A DNA stretch of 64,000 bases from an uncultured Eubacteriales bacterium (GCA_958414825.1 CATYXQ010000001.1:22613-86612), one strand, 5' to 3'. Counted from the stretch's first letter, positions 18,214-26,756 are shown. Program-made: numbers and translations. The notes: generated by a model not told the origin, from the sequence alone.

Positions 18214-19177
18214 ACTGCTCCTCCTCTCCGGCGGGTCTGATGACAGCCGTCTGTTTTTCTCCCGTCTTTCCATGCTTTTTCTGTGCCTTTTCCCTGTAAA
18301 GCATGTGGTCTGCCTGCTCAAACAGTTCCTCAAAACAACTCCCGTCATTGGGATAGAAGGCGATTCCAATGCTGTTGACAGATGTATATGGTTCCATTTT
18401 CACTTTGGTCATATGGCTGATCTGCTCCTGAAACTGGGACAGATCCCGGACATCCCGGACGAAGATCATGAATTCATCTCCGCCAAAGCGCCCCACCACA
18501 TCATCCTTCCGGAAAATCCCGGCAAACTGTCTGGCTGTCGCGGCGATGATCTGGTCTCCGGCTGAATGACCGTAGGTGTCATTAAAGTGTTTGAAATCGT
18601 CGATGTCCGCCAAAAGCAGCGCGTGGCGGCACTTGGGTTCGTCTTCCAGAACAGCTTTGATGGCGGAGATGGAATATTCTTTGTTCCACAAACCGGTAAA
18701 CCCGTCCAGACTGGCCTTCTGCTCCAACCGATCATGCTCCCGTTTGACATCGGAAATATCCGTGATCACACCGATCATGCGGACGGGTTTCCCATTTTCC
18801 ATGATAGGGACTACATCCAGCTTGCACCATATATACTTGGATTGTCCCGCTTTCATACGGGCATGATAAGTGGTCTGTTTTCCGGCCAGGATGCTTTCAA
18901 AGGCTTTGGCAATGACGTCTGCGTCATCCGGGTGAGAGAAGTACGCCGAGACGGCTTTTCGATACTCCTCCGGAGGTAGAGCGCTGTATGGCTGCACCGC
19001 CGCAAGGATCTCCTCATCCGGGATACCGAAAATGTCTTCGGCATTTTCAAAGAATGTATAAAACTGCCGGGACAGATCCACCTCATATATACAAATTTTC
19101 GCCGCCCGCAGCGCAACGCTCAGCCGGTTTCTATAGTCATTACAACCGTTGAAATATAAGATATTTGGCTGCTTCAT
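18173..19177 (-). CDS. PAS-GGDEF diguanylate cyclase
   Basis: 334 residues, ATG at 19177 with an AGGAGG site. No membrane helix. A PAS domain with PAC tail occupies about 20-145 (ICIYEVDLSRQFYTFF..., MENGKPVRMIGVITDISDVK). The GGDEF domain follows (DGFTGLWNK, GRFGGDEF at 232-236), with an intact RKDD inhibitory site at 223-226, so product feedback is expected. The Lys/Glu-rich tail of about 45 residues overlaps the start of the next gene. It makes c-di-GMP from two GTP in the cytoplasm. Middle gene of the island operon. Confidence 0.92.
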   Translation of the reverse strand: MKQPNILYFNGCNDYRNRLSVALRAAKICIYEVDLSRQFYTFFENAEDIFGIPDEEILAAVQPYSALPPEEYRKAVSAYFSHPDDADVIAKAFESILAGKQTTYHARMKAGQSKYIWCKLDVVPIMENGKPVRMIGVITDISDVKREHDRLEQKASLDGFTGLWNKEYSISAIKAVLEDEPKCRHALLLADIDDFKHFNDTYGHSAGDQIIAATARQFAGIFRKDDVVGRFGGDEFMIFVRDVRDLSQFQEQISHMTKVKMEPYTSVNSIGIAFYPNDGSCFEELFEQADHMLYREKAQKKHGKTGEKQTAVIRPAGEEEQYEKAKIEPLEKQI

Positions 19178-19249
19178 GTGATTTCCTCCTGAAAACAGCA
19201 GAATTACCGATGTTGGCCACGGGCGCGCTCTTTTTACCTCTGCTTCACA

Positions 19250-19411
19250 CTATCCTTCCCGCTCTGAAAGATCGGTTTTTATGCAGAAGCGTCCCTTGCC
19301 GTTCCGTTTTACCTCATACAGCGCCTGATCCGTCATCTCATAGCACGCGTCAAAGGTGCGTTGGCGGTCAGTCACCAGCGCGCCCACGCTGTATGCAAGG
19401 AAGAAATATTC
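19250..19411 (-). pseudogene. C-terminal remnant of a GGDEF domain
   Basis: The minus-strand frame from 19411 reads EYFFLAYSVGALVTDRQR and goes on to the family ending TDQALYEVKRNGKGRF before a TAG at 19250. It aligns with the last 50 or so residues of a GGDEF domain. No start or RBS, and no GGDEF motif. It lies between the EAL gene and the PAS-GGDEF gene and points to a lost third cyclase or a duplication remnant. Confidence 0.75.
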
Positions 19412-19476
19412 ATGTCTGCGCCTCCTTTCGCTCTCTCAGTACCGCGCAATCCGTGGCATTCCCTCAAGGTTCTGCC

Positions 19477-21720
19477 TCACTGCGCTGCGTACCACCCTTC
19501 AAAATCAGCGGCCGGCATGGGCTTTGCATAAACATAGCCCTGGATCAGATCACAGCCGCACAGGCGCAACTGTTCCACTTGAGCCCAGTCCTCGATGCCC
19601 TCGGCCACAACAGTCATCTTCAGGTCGTGGGCCAACTGGGTGATCCGCTTGACAACGATCCAGGACTTTTCGTTTTCGTTCAGGAAAAACTGACGGTCCA
19701 ATTTGACGGTGTTGATATTCAGGGCCTTCAGCAGGGAGAGGGAGGAATAGCCGAAGCCGAAATCATCCACCGAGCAGTGGAAGCCCATGGCCCGGATCTG
19801 GTCGATGATATCCGTGACCAGGCGGAAATCCCTGCGCTCCAGCATCAGCGATTCCGTCAGCTCCAGTTCGATCAGGCCGTCCGGGATCTGATAGGACTCC
19901 TTGATCTCTTTTAACCGATCCAGGAACGCCGTATTGTTGGAGAGGATATGCGCCCGGGACAAATTGACAGACAGCGGCACCGCGCGCCCCTCTTCCAGCC
20001 AGCCCTTCAGCAGCTTGCAGCTCTCCTCAAAGACATAAAAGTCCAGGGAACAAATTTTTCCGTTGAGTTCAAAAAGAGGAATAAAATCACCTGGAAACAG
20101 CATACCGAACTGAGGATGCTGCCAGCGGACCAGCACCTCGCCCCCGCTCTTCTGCGTCTGGCCGGGGCGGACTTTGGGCTGGATATAGATCTGGAACTCA
20201 TGATTCTCGATGGCACTCTGGAAGGAGTCGTCCAACGCGAGTTCCCGTTCGGTCTGCCTGCTGATGGCGTCGTCATAGAAACGGCAGGTCTCCGTTTGCC
20301 TCTGATACGTGCTAGCGACCCTTGCCCGGTCAAGCAGCACCAAGAAATCGCTGTCGCGGTTTCTGACCAGATAGGCGCCCTGAGCAATGGAGCTACGGTC
20401 AATGTGGAAGCAACTGGTCAGCCGTTCCTCCAGCCCCTCCAGCATTTCATCCAGCCGGCGGAGGGTCTCCTCTCTGCCGCACCTCAGCAGCAGGAAGAAG
20501 TGGTCATCCGAGGTGCGGGCCAAAAGCTCGCCCGCGTGTATGTGCTCCCGCAGGGTAAGGTATGTTTGCAGCAGGATCTGGTCGCCGTCTCTTACGCCAA
20601 AGCGCTGATTGAACCGCTTGAAGTTCCGGATATTCAGGTAGAGGATGGTATATAGCTGATGCGGATGCTCCCGAAGCAGACGCTCCCCTTCCATCAGGAA
20701 GGCTGTCTTGTTCATCCCGCCCGTGAGCGTATCGGTCAGCGCAACGGTCTGGATCTTTTTCAGTGAGTGGTGGGAGCTATGGCGGATATAGGCAAGGATC
20801 AGGAATGCGCCCAGTATCAGGAGTCCGGTGATGAGCACATAGCGGACCATATAGCGCCCGGTCCCCTGGCTGAACAGATCGGCGGGAAGCAGAGTCAGCA
20901 GGATCCAGTCATTGATGCCCAGAAAATCATAGCCTAGCATCATCGGCCTTCCGCCAATATTTTGTAAATAAGTAACGCCGGAGCGCTGGGCCTGGATATC
21001 TTCCCGCATACGCTGGATCTCGGCGGCCTCTTCGCTGTTGGGCTCTTCCTCAAAGATGGTATACAGGTCATAAAAGGGCGCTGTATCTTCAGCGGAGACG
21101 ATCATCGTACCCTGGCTGTCCACGATGCAGCTCATGCCCTGGTTTTCAAAGTCCACTTCCTGAAGCATCTGCTGAAGCAGGTCGTCTGTACGCACCCCCA
21201 CCAGCAGGTCGGTGGTGCCGTCGGTTCTGGAAATGGGAGCGGTGAAAAACACCTCGGTGTGGTCGTGGGGACCTGCACCGGCGAAAAAGATGCTGGCCTG
21301 CGTGTAAAGCTCCGCCCCCTCCTTCAGATGGGGCATCAGCTCCGTGTGCTCGGCGGTGGCGGGAAAGATGGTCCCGTCGGCCTGCACGACGAAGATCTCT
21401 TCCATCTCCAGATACTCGGCCTTCCGATCCAGCAGTTCCTCGGACAGAAGGAATACCGGCATTTTTGAAAAGGTATCTGCCAAATTGCGGATGTAGTCCG
21501 AGCGCATCTGCATACGGGAGGAGATGTTGCTGGCAAGCTGTGCGGAGATGTCGTCGGCATAGCCCTCAGCATTCCGCTGCAGCTGATTGTGCAGTCCAAA
21601 GGTGTTCAGCACCAGCACCGCCAGGATCGCCGCCATAAAAAGTCCGATGAGAATGGCCGGCATTGCGTATCGAACGCCGGAAGTAATCCGATCATTTGAA
21701 TGCTTTGCATACTTTTTCAT
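19477..21720 (-). CDS. dCache-type sensor GGDEF-EAL protein, probable c-di-GMP phosphodiesterase
   Basis: 747 residues, ATG at 21720 with an AGAAGGAAGG site. Helix about 18-42, an extracytoplasmic dCache-like sensor about 45-280, helix about 290-312, a GGDEF domain about 325-480, an EAL domain about 500-745. The GGDEF signature is replaced by SDDHF (404-408), so cyclase activity is unlikely. The EAL motif reads EVL (E528) but keeps the other catalytic residues (NLS, ELTES, DDFGFGYSS, KLDRQF, EGIE, QGY), so it should hydrolyse c-di-GMP. First gene of the island operon; the downstream cyclases would oppose it. Confidence 0.93.
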   Translation of the reverse strand: MKKYAKHSNDRITSGVRYAMPAILIGLFMAAILAVLVLNTFGLHNQLQRNAEGYADDISAQLASNISSRMQMRSDYIRNLADTFSKMPVFLLSEELLDRKAEYLEMEEIFVVQADGTIFPATAEHTELMPHLKEGAELYTQASIFFAGAGPHDHTEVFFTAPISRTDGTTDLLVGVRTDDLLQQMLQEVDFENQGMSCIVDSQGTMIVSAEDTAPFYDLYTIFEEEPNSEEAAEIQRMREDIQAQRSGVTYLQNIGGRPMMLGYDFLGINDWILLTLLPADLFSQGTGRYMVRYVLITGLLILGAFLILAYIRHSSHHSLKKIQTVALTDTLTGGMNKTAFLMEGERLLREHPHQLYTILYLNIRNFKRFNQRFGVRDGDQILLQTYLTLREHIHAGELLARTSDDHFFLLLRCGREETLRRLDEMLEGLEERLTSCFHIDRSSIAQGAYLVRNRDSDFLVLLDRARVASTYQRQTETCRFYDDAISRQTERELALDDSFQSAIENHEFQIYIQPKVRPGQTQKSGGEVLVRWQHPQFGMLFPGDFIPLFELNGKICSLDFYVFEESCKLLKGWLEEGRAVPLSVNLSRAHILSNNTAFLDRLKEIKESYQIPDGLIELELTESLMLERRDFRLVTDIIDQIRAMGFHCSVDDFGFGYSSLSLLKALNINTVKLDRQFFLNENEKSWIVVKRITQLAHDLKMTVVAEGIEDWAQVEQLRLCGCDLIQGYVYAKPMPAADFEGWYAAQ

Positions 21721-21826
21721 TTTTAAACCTTCCTTCTGAAGTCAGCTGGTCTAAGGCGGCATGTGTTCCGCGCCAGAGTCCGAACAGCAAGGAATTGTCG
21801 TCCTGTGTACACAGGCGACAGCTCAT
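21692..21826 (-). CDS. Possible small ORF overlapping the GGDEF-EAL start
   Basis: A 44-codon frame starting ATG at 21826 encodes MSCRLCTQDDNSLLFGLWRG and a polar C-terminus, overlapping the first 29 bases of the EAL gene in another frame. It has a CxxC pair, but the nearest SD-like AAGG is about 14 bases from the ATG. It could be a leader peptide or chance. Low confidence. Confidence 0.2.
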   Translation of the reverse strand: MSCRLCTQDDNSLLFGLWRGTHAALDQLTSEGRFKNEKVCKAFK

Positions 21827-21936
21827 ATGAGATGTCGATACCTTTCTGTATGCCGTTTTTACAGCAGGTGAAACTGGCTTTTATAGAAAAACTTACTCTG
21901 TCCGTGAGGTATTCATTGACGCCCAAAGGGTGAGCG

Positions 21937-22017
21937 GTTACATTTTTTCGACAAAAAATGTAACATATATCTAAATTATAACAGGGTACGAAATATTTGT
22001 ACAGGGTGAGATCTCAC
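21937..22017 (-). promoter_or_regulatory. Promoter and palindrome cluster of the c-di-GMP operon
   Basis: Minus strand TATAAT (21975-21980) with TGTACA (21998-22003) 17 bp upstream. The -35 and spacer lie within a 17-bp near-palindrome (21986-22002). A perfect 12-bp palindrome GTGAGATCTCAC lies upstream (22006-22017). A perfect 12-bp inverted repeat (GTTACATTTTTT, 4-base loop, 21937-21964) lies just downstream of the start point. The arrangement suggests at least one DNA-binding regulator. Confidence 0.6.
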
Positions 22018-22037
22018 ATTCTCCCATACAAATATGA

Positions 22038-22157
22038 TTTACCGATGTTGATACACCAATTTCAGCAAGTATAGGGGTGGCATGTACGCCGCAAAGTGGA
22101 ACATCTTATGATGAATTAACACAAGCTGCTGATTGGGCAAGGCTCGCTATAATGTAG
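22038..22157 (+). pseudogene. C-terminal remnant of a GGDEF domain, opposite strand
   Basis: The plus-strand frame reads TPISASIGVACTPQSGTSYD, then ELTQAADWARLAIM and TAG, matching the conserved SIG(I/V)A...DG..Y.EL...AD.A end of GGDEF domains. It is preceded by an in-frame TGA and has no start. It sits between the island promoter and the rpsU terminator, so it marks the island's right boundary. Confidence 0.65.
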
Positions 22158-22168
22158 CAAGCCTTGCC
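22136..22168. repeat. Inverted repeat at the end of the GGDEF remnant
   Basis: GGCAAGGCT and AGCCTTGCC arms separated by 15 bases. It overlaps the end of the plus-strand remnant. There is no strong T tail on either side, so it may be an old terminator or an element end. Confidence 0.4.
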
Positions 22169-22195
22169 TGTTCAAATTACCTACATACAAAGAAA

Positions 22196-22221
22196 GAACT
22201 GCCACATCGCTGTGGCAGTTC
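22196..22221 (-). terminator. Terminator of rpsU
   Basis: Perfect 11-bp stem GAACTGCCACA / TGTGGCAGTTC, 4-base loop, with TTTCTTT following on the minus strand, 65 bp after the rpsU stop. Confidence 0.85.
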
Positions 22222-22285
22222 CTTTCACTCTGGACGATTTCGGTGATACCCTTATGAGGCCGGAGCATTCGCTTCCCTGTTTTGA

Positions 22286-22462
22286 TTACTTATACTTACG
22301 CTTGCGCGCCGCCTCAGATTTCTTCTTGCGCTTAACACTCGGCTTCTCATAATGTTCTCTTTTGCGAAGTTCGGTAAGCACACCGGATCTTGCACACTGG
22401 CGTTTAAAGCGGCGAAGAGCGCTGTCAAGAGATTCATTTTCTTTCACTCTGACTTCTGCCAT
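22286..22462 (-). CDS. rpsU: 30S ribosomal protein S21
   Basis: 58 residues from ATG 22462 (GGAGGG site). Sequence MAEVRVKENESLDSALRRFK followed by KREHYEKPS and a Lys/Arg-rich tail is S21. An upstream ATG at 22501 would add 13 residues that no S21 has. It has a consensus promoter, a palindrome in the leader and its own terminator, so it is expressed independently of leuS. Confidence 0.97.
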   Translation of the reverse strand: MAEVRVKENESLDSALRRFKRQCARSGVLTELRKREHYEKPSVKRKKKSEAARKRKYK

Positions 22463-22484
22463 CTGAATTTTCCCTCCCCTCGCC

Positions 22485-22502
22485 ATTGGACAATTGCCCA
22501 AT
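22485..22502 (-). promoter_or_regulatory. Palindrome in the rpsU leader
   Basis: ATTGGACAATTGCCCAAT is an 18-bp palindrome with one mismatched pair, between the -10 box and the RBS of rpsU. It may be an operator or a leader hairpin. Confidence 0.4.
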
Positions 22503-22522
22503 CAAAGAAATAATTACACTTT

Positions 22523-22551
22523 ATTATAGCGTTTTCGTTCTAAAAAGTCAA
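22523..22551 (-). promoter_or_regulatory. Promoter for rpsU
   Basis: Minus strand TTGACT (22546-22551), 17-bp spacer, TATAAT (22523-22528). Confidence 0.8.
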
Positions 22552-22574
22552 TAGAGAAAATAGAATTTTTTGAA

Positions 22575-24977
22575 TTATTTTACTACAATATTGACGATTT
22601 TGTTCGGAACAACAATTTCTTTCACGACAGTTTTGCCCGCAGACGCCGCAATCAGGCGTTCGTCTTTTTTCGCTGCCGACAGCGTTTCCTCCTTGCCGAG
22701 CCCTGCCGGAAGCATCATAGTTCCCTTAAACTTTCCGTTTACCTGAAGCGCGATTTCAACCGTCTCGTCCACCGTCTTTTCCGCGATGTACTGCGGCCAT
22801 GCCTCAAGCGACAAAAGCGTGTCGTGGCCAAGCTGCTGCCAGACCTCTTCGCAAAGATGCGGCGCAAACGGACAAAGCAATTTCGCCAAAGTTTCAAGTT
22901 CACGCTTTGTCAGTCCGCCTTGATCGTATACTTCGTTTAAAAACGCCATCATAGAAGCAATCGCGGTATTGAACTTCATGCCGTCAATATCTTCCGTGAC
23001 TTTTTTAATCATCTTATGCATACTCGATTCGAGTGCTGGTGTAACCTCTCCCGACCGCACCATATCGGTCAAAGCCGCAAAACGCTCCAAAAAGCGCTTG
23101 CATCCGCGAATGCTGGCTTGCGACCAGGGCGCCGATTTCTCAAAGTCACCGATAAACATTTCATACAGCCGCAGTGCGTCCGCGCCGAATTCTTTCACAA
23201 CGTCATCCGGATTGATGACATTGCCGCGCGACTTGGACATTTTTTCACCGTTTTCGCCGAGAATCATGCCGTGCGCCGTCCGTTTCAGATACGGCTCCGG
23301 ACAGGAAAGAATGCCCATATCATAGAGGAACTTCGCCCAGAAACGGGAATACAAAAGGTGCAGCGTGACATGCTCCATGCCGCCGTTATACCAATCGACC
23401 GGCATCCAGTAATCAAGCGCTTCTTTTGCAGCGAGCGCCTCGGTATTCTTCGGATCGCAGTAGCGCAAAAAATACCAGGACGACCCCGCCCAGTTCGGCA
23501 TCGTATCGGTTTCACGCACAGCGGAGCCGCCGCAAACGGGACAGGCCGTTTTTACCCAGTCCGTAATCTTGGAAAGCGGCGATTCACCCGTGTCCGTAGG
23601 CTCATAATCCTTGACTGCGGGAAGCAAAAGCGGGAGATCTTCCTCTTTCAGCGGCTGCCATCCGCAGGTCTCGCAATGTACCATCGGAACCGGCTCGCCC
23701 CAATAGCGCTGACGCGAGAACACCCAGTCGCGCAGCTTAAAGTTTGTCTTCTTCAAGCCGACGCCCTGTTCCGTCAGCCACTCGATGATTTTTTCTTTCG
23801 CTTCGGCAACCTCCAAGCCGTTCAAAAAGCCGGAATTCACCAATTTGCCGGACGATACGTCGGTAAACGCAGCTTCTTGTACATTGCCGCCCGCAACAAC
23901 CTCTATAATGGGAAGATCAAATTTCTTGGCAAAATCCCAGTCGCGCGTATCGTGCGCGGGCACAGCCATAATAGCGCCCGTTCCGTACGTAGAAAGTACA
24001 TAGTCCGATACAAAAATCGGAATTTTCGCACCGTTTACGGGATTGACAGCCATCACGCCGTCAAGACGAACGCCGGTCTTGTCTTTGACCAGTTCCGTGC
24101 GTTCAAAATCCGATTTGCGCGCCGCTTCTTCGCGGTAAGCCTCGATCTCGGCATAATTATTCAGCTTATCTTTCCACTGTTCAACCAGTCTGTGTTCGGG
24201 CGCGATCACCATATACGTCGCGCCGAACAGCGTGTCCGGCCGCGTCGTATACACGACGATGTCGTCCCCCTCAGTGGATTTAAATGTAACCTCAGCACCG
24301 TGCGAACGACCAATCCAGTTGATTTCCTGCGTTTTTACCCGCTCGATGAAATCCAAATTCTGAAGATCGTCGATCAATCTATCTGCATAATCGGTAATTT
24401 TCAGCATCCACTGACTTTTAACCTTATGCACAACCTCGCTGCCGCACCGTTCGCAAACTCCGTTGACTACTTCCTCATTGGCAAGCACCACTTTGCAGGA
24501 TGTGCAAAAATTGACATTCATTTCCTTTTTATAGGCCAGACCGCGTTTGTACAGTTGAATAAAAATCCACTGCGTCCACTTATAGTAATCCGGATCAGTC
24601 GTGTTAATCTCACGCGACCAATCAAAACTGAATCCGAGCATTTTAAGCTGCTGCTTAAACCGTGCAATGTTCTGCTCGGTAACCAGGGTGGGATGAATTT
24701 TATTTTTTATCGCATAGTTCTCCGTCGGCAGACCGAATGCATCCCATCCCATCGGGAAAAGAACGTTGAAGCCCTGCATACGCTTTTTCCGCGCGACAAT
24801 ATCCATCGCCGTATACGGGCGCGGATGGCCGATATGCAGTCCCTGTCCCGAAGGATACGGGAATTCCACCAATGCGTAATATTTCGGTTTGGTATAATCG
24901 TTTTTCGCTTCAAATGCATGTTTTTCATCCCAGATTTTCTGCCATTTGGGTTCAATTTCACTGTAATTATACTTCAT
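22575..24977 (-). CDS. leuS: Leucyl-tRNA synthetase
   Basis: 800-residue class I synthetase. HIGH motif HIGHPRPYT near residue 46, a Cys-containing zinc region (CTSCK...CERCG) near 155, the large editing domain with VYTTRPDTLFGATYMVIAPEH, and KMSKSRGNV near 590. Full length and intact. It overlaps the end of rsfS by 11 bp and uses a GAGGA site inside it. No T-box leader is present directly upstream; expression would come from the rsfS side. Confidence 0.98.
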   Translation of the reverse strand: MKYNYSEIEPKWQKIWDEKHAFEAKNDYTKPKYYALVEFPYPSGQGLHIGHPRPYTAMDIVARKKRMQGFNVLFPMGWDAFGLPTENYAIKNKIHPTLVTEQNIARFKQQLKMLGFSFDWSREINTTDPDYYKWTQWIFIQLYKRGLAYKKEMNVNFCTSCKVVLANEEVVNGVCERCGSEVVHKVKSQWMLKITDYADRLIDDLQNLDFIERVKTQEINWIGRSHGAEVTFKSTEGDDIVVYTTRPDTLFGATYMVIAPEHRLVEQWKDKLNNYAEIEAYREEAARKSDFERTELVKDKTGVRLDGVMAVNPVNGAKIPIFVSDYVLSTYGTGAIMAVPAHDTRDWDFAKKFDLPIIEVVAGGNVQEAAFTDVSSGKLVNSGFLNGLEVAEAKEKIIEWLTEQGVGLKKTNFKLRDWVFSRQRYWGEPVPMVHCETCGWQPLKEEDLPLLLPAVKDYEPTDTGESPLSKITDWVKTACPVCGGSAVRETDTMPNWAGSSWYFLRYCDPKNTEALAAKEALDYWMPVDWYNGGMEHVTLHLLYSRFWAKFLYDMGILSCPEPYLKRTAHGMILGENGEKMSKSRGNVINPDDVVKEFGADALRLYEMFIGDFEKSAPWSQASIRGCKRFLERFAALTDMVRSGEVTPALESSMHKMIKKVTEDIDGMKFNTAIASMMAFLNEVYDQGGLTKRELETLAKLLCPFAPHLCEEVWQQLGHDTLLSLEAWPQYIAEKTVDETVEIALQVNGKFKGTMMLPAGLGKEETLSAAKKDERLIAASAGKTVVKEIVVPNKIVNIVVK

Positions 24978-25389
24978 TGCTGCCGTCCTCGCTGCCGTCA
25001 GAGCGGATATCTTCGGTTAAAAAACGCTTGATATCCACCTGGTTTTCTTCATGATATAATTTTTCCAACTTATAGAAATCGCGCTGTTCTTTCGTGAAGA
25101 TATGCACGAGCACCGCTCCATAGTCCATCAATACCCAATTTCCGGTACCGCGACCGTCAACCCGTGCCATTGAGACGCCCTGCCGCGCAGTTTGAAATTC
25201 CACTTCATCAGACAGCGCATTGACATGCGTCGTGGAACGCCCGCAGCATAGCACATAATAATCCGCTATGATCGTCTGATCCTCTACGTGGATCAATTGA
25301 ATATCCGATGCACTTTTTTTATATAGAGTTTCTACGCAAAAGCAGGCAAGCCCCAGCGGTTCATTCAAATTAAATTTTGTATCTTCCAT
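24967..25389 (-). CDS. rsfS: Ribosome silencing factor
   Basis: 140 residues from ATG 25389 (AAGGAG site). RsfS binds L14 and blocks subunit joining in starvation. Family features: ETLYKKSASDIQLIHVEDQT, ADYYVLCCGRSTTHV, and GNWVLMDYGAVLVHIFTKE. Found downstream of nadD-yqeK in many Firmicutes, as here with an LCP gene between. A longer frame to 25512 has no RBS. Confidence 0.95.
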   Translation of the reverse strand: MEDTKFNLNEPLGLACFCVETLYKKSASDIQLIHVEDQTIIADYYVLCCGRSTTHVNALSDEVEFQTARQGVSMARVDGRGTGNWVLMDYGAVLVHIFTKEQRDFYKLEKLYHEENQVDIKRFLTEDIRSDGSEDGSNEV

Positions 25390-25553
25390 CTGTGCTCCTT
25401 TTTTATTCTTTTCGGAATGCCATCCGGCGCCTCCGACATTTTTCCGTGCATAAGATCGGGTTCTACATTTACCGATTAGGATGCATCCCTCAAATCTTAC
25501 TGCCGACCGCATCCGCCGACAGACGGCTCAGCCGTTGCAGCAGCCTCTGCCGT

Positions 25554-26753
25554 CTATACCCCGGCAGAAGCATATCTGTAAATATCTATATCCTCCGTAT
25601 GATCGGCAGTATATGACTCCTCGTCCACATTCTCTGTCATAAACAGCGAATACATATATGTGTCTACCGTATCATACAACGCATTGTCCCGGTCAAACAT
25701 GTCCACAGTCACTTCAAAATTATAGGAATTGAAATATTTATTGATCGCGGCAATTGTAGCGTCCCGATATACGATATAATACCACGTTCCGCTGGTATCA
25801 TACTGACGCCCCTGAATACCGGGAACTGTCATCATAGTCATCTTGGACAAATCCACCGACAAAGCCTGTTTCGCGAAATACACGACCTGCTGCAGTTCAA
25901 GATCGGTCGTCACATGCTTTAATACTTTCTCGGCAACGCTTGCTATCGTAGAAACCGTGAAATTATTTTTAACCTGTTCAATACAAGCGCTGATAAACAG
26001 TTTTTGCGCGTCCACACGCCCGATATCGCCTTCAATATACCCACTGCGGAAACGGATAAACTGCTCCGCCTGTTCACCGGTCAGCGTCTGTTCGCCGGGA
26101 TACAGATCAATATACAGATTCTGCACCGGGTCGCGGTAATACATTCTGCTCGGCACGTTCATTTTTACACCGCCGAGCGCATCTACAATCTCTACAAAGC
26201 CGTTCAGATCCATAATCGCATAGTAGTCGATCGTGATACAAAAAACCTGCTCAATGGCTTTTTCCAATTCTTTCACCGCAGCCGAATACGGATCCGCTTC
26301 TTTATTCCGCACCGCCTCATTATAAAATGAGGCAAGGAGTGAATTGATTTTATGATTGCCGCGACCGATATCAATATAGGTATCTCTCGGAAACTGCATT
26401 AAACTGATCGCACCGTTGGTCACGTCAAAGGACACAATCATCATTACATCCGTATTGAACGCCCAGCGATCCTTGCCGAGAATCAGAAAATTATATTTTT
26501 CCATACGTTCCGGCTGATCGACCGTTTCTCCAGAGGGATCGGTAAAAAGGATTGTACTGTCCCCCGTTTGAAACGGAAGATCTACGATCGGTTCCGGCTT
26601 GTACAACAGCAAAACCGTCACAATTGCCGCAAGCACGACAAACAAAGCGATCACACAGACAAGCACAACCGTCTGCGCCCGTCTTTTTCTTCGGCCGTTG
26701 CGTCTTGCACCGGCATTTACGGATAAATTTCTGTTGTTATTACGTTCACTCAT
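25554..26753 (-). CDS. LytR-CpsA-Psr family protein
   Basis: 399 residues. Basic N-terminus, one membrane helix about 28-50, then an extracellular LCP domain (NFLILGKDRWAFNTDVMMIVS, MQFPRDTYIDIGRGNHKINSL, GGVKMNVP). LCP enzymes transfer polymers such as teichoic acids or capsule from lipid carriers to peptidoglycan. LCP genes in the yqeK-rsfS cluster are common in Clostridia. It overlaps neither neighbour; yqeK ends 4 bp upstream. Confidence 0.93.
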   Translation of the reverse strand: MSERNNNRNLSVNAGARRNGRRKRRAQTVVLVCVIALFVVLAAIVTVLLLYKPEPIVDLPFQTGDSTILFTDPSGETVDQPERMEKYNFLILGKDRWAFNTDVMMIVSFDVTNGAISLMQFPRDTYIDIGRGNHKINSLLASFYNEAVRNKEADPYSAAVKELEKAIEQVFCITIDYYAIMDLNGFVEIVDALGGVKMNVPSRMYYRDPVQNLYIDLYPGEQTLTGEQAEQFIRFRSGYIEGDIGRVDAQKLFISACIEQVKNNFTVSTIASVAEKVLKHVTTDLELQQVVYFAKQALSVDLSKMTMMTVPGIQGRQYDTSGTWYYIVYRDATIAAINKYFNSYNFEVTVDMFDRDNALYDTVDTYMYSLFMTENVDEESYTADHTEDIDIYRYASAGV

Positions 26754-26756
26754 ACT

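Noticed and set aside
21721..22020. c-di-GMP riboswitch upstream of the EAL gene
   Set aside because: The GEMM core sequences could not be found; the region has palindromes instead.
19204..22050. TTACCGATGTTG at 19204 and 22039 as element ends
   Set aside because: A 12-bp match in direct orientation with no flanking symmetry; could be chance within related GGDEF remnants.
23016..25031. A 671-codon open frame on the plus strand
   Set aside because: It is antisense to leuS, has no RBS or recognisable domain, and reflects the codon bias of the real gene.
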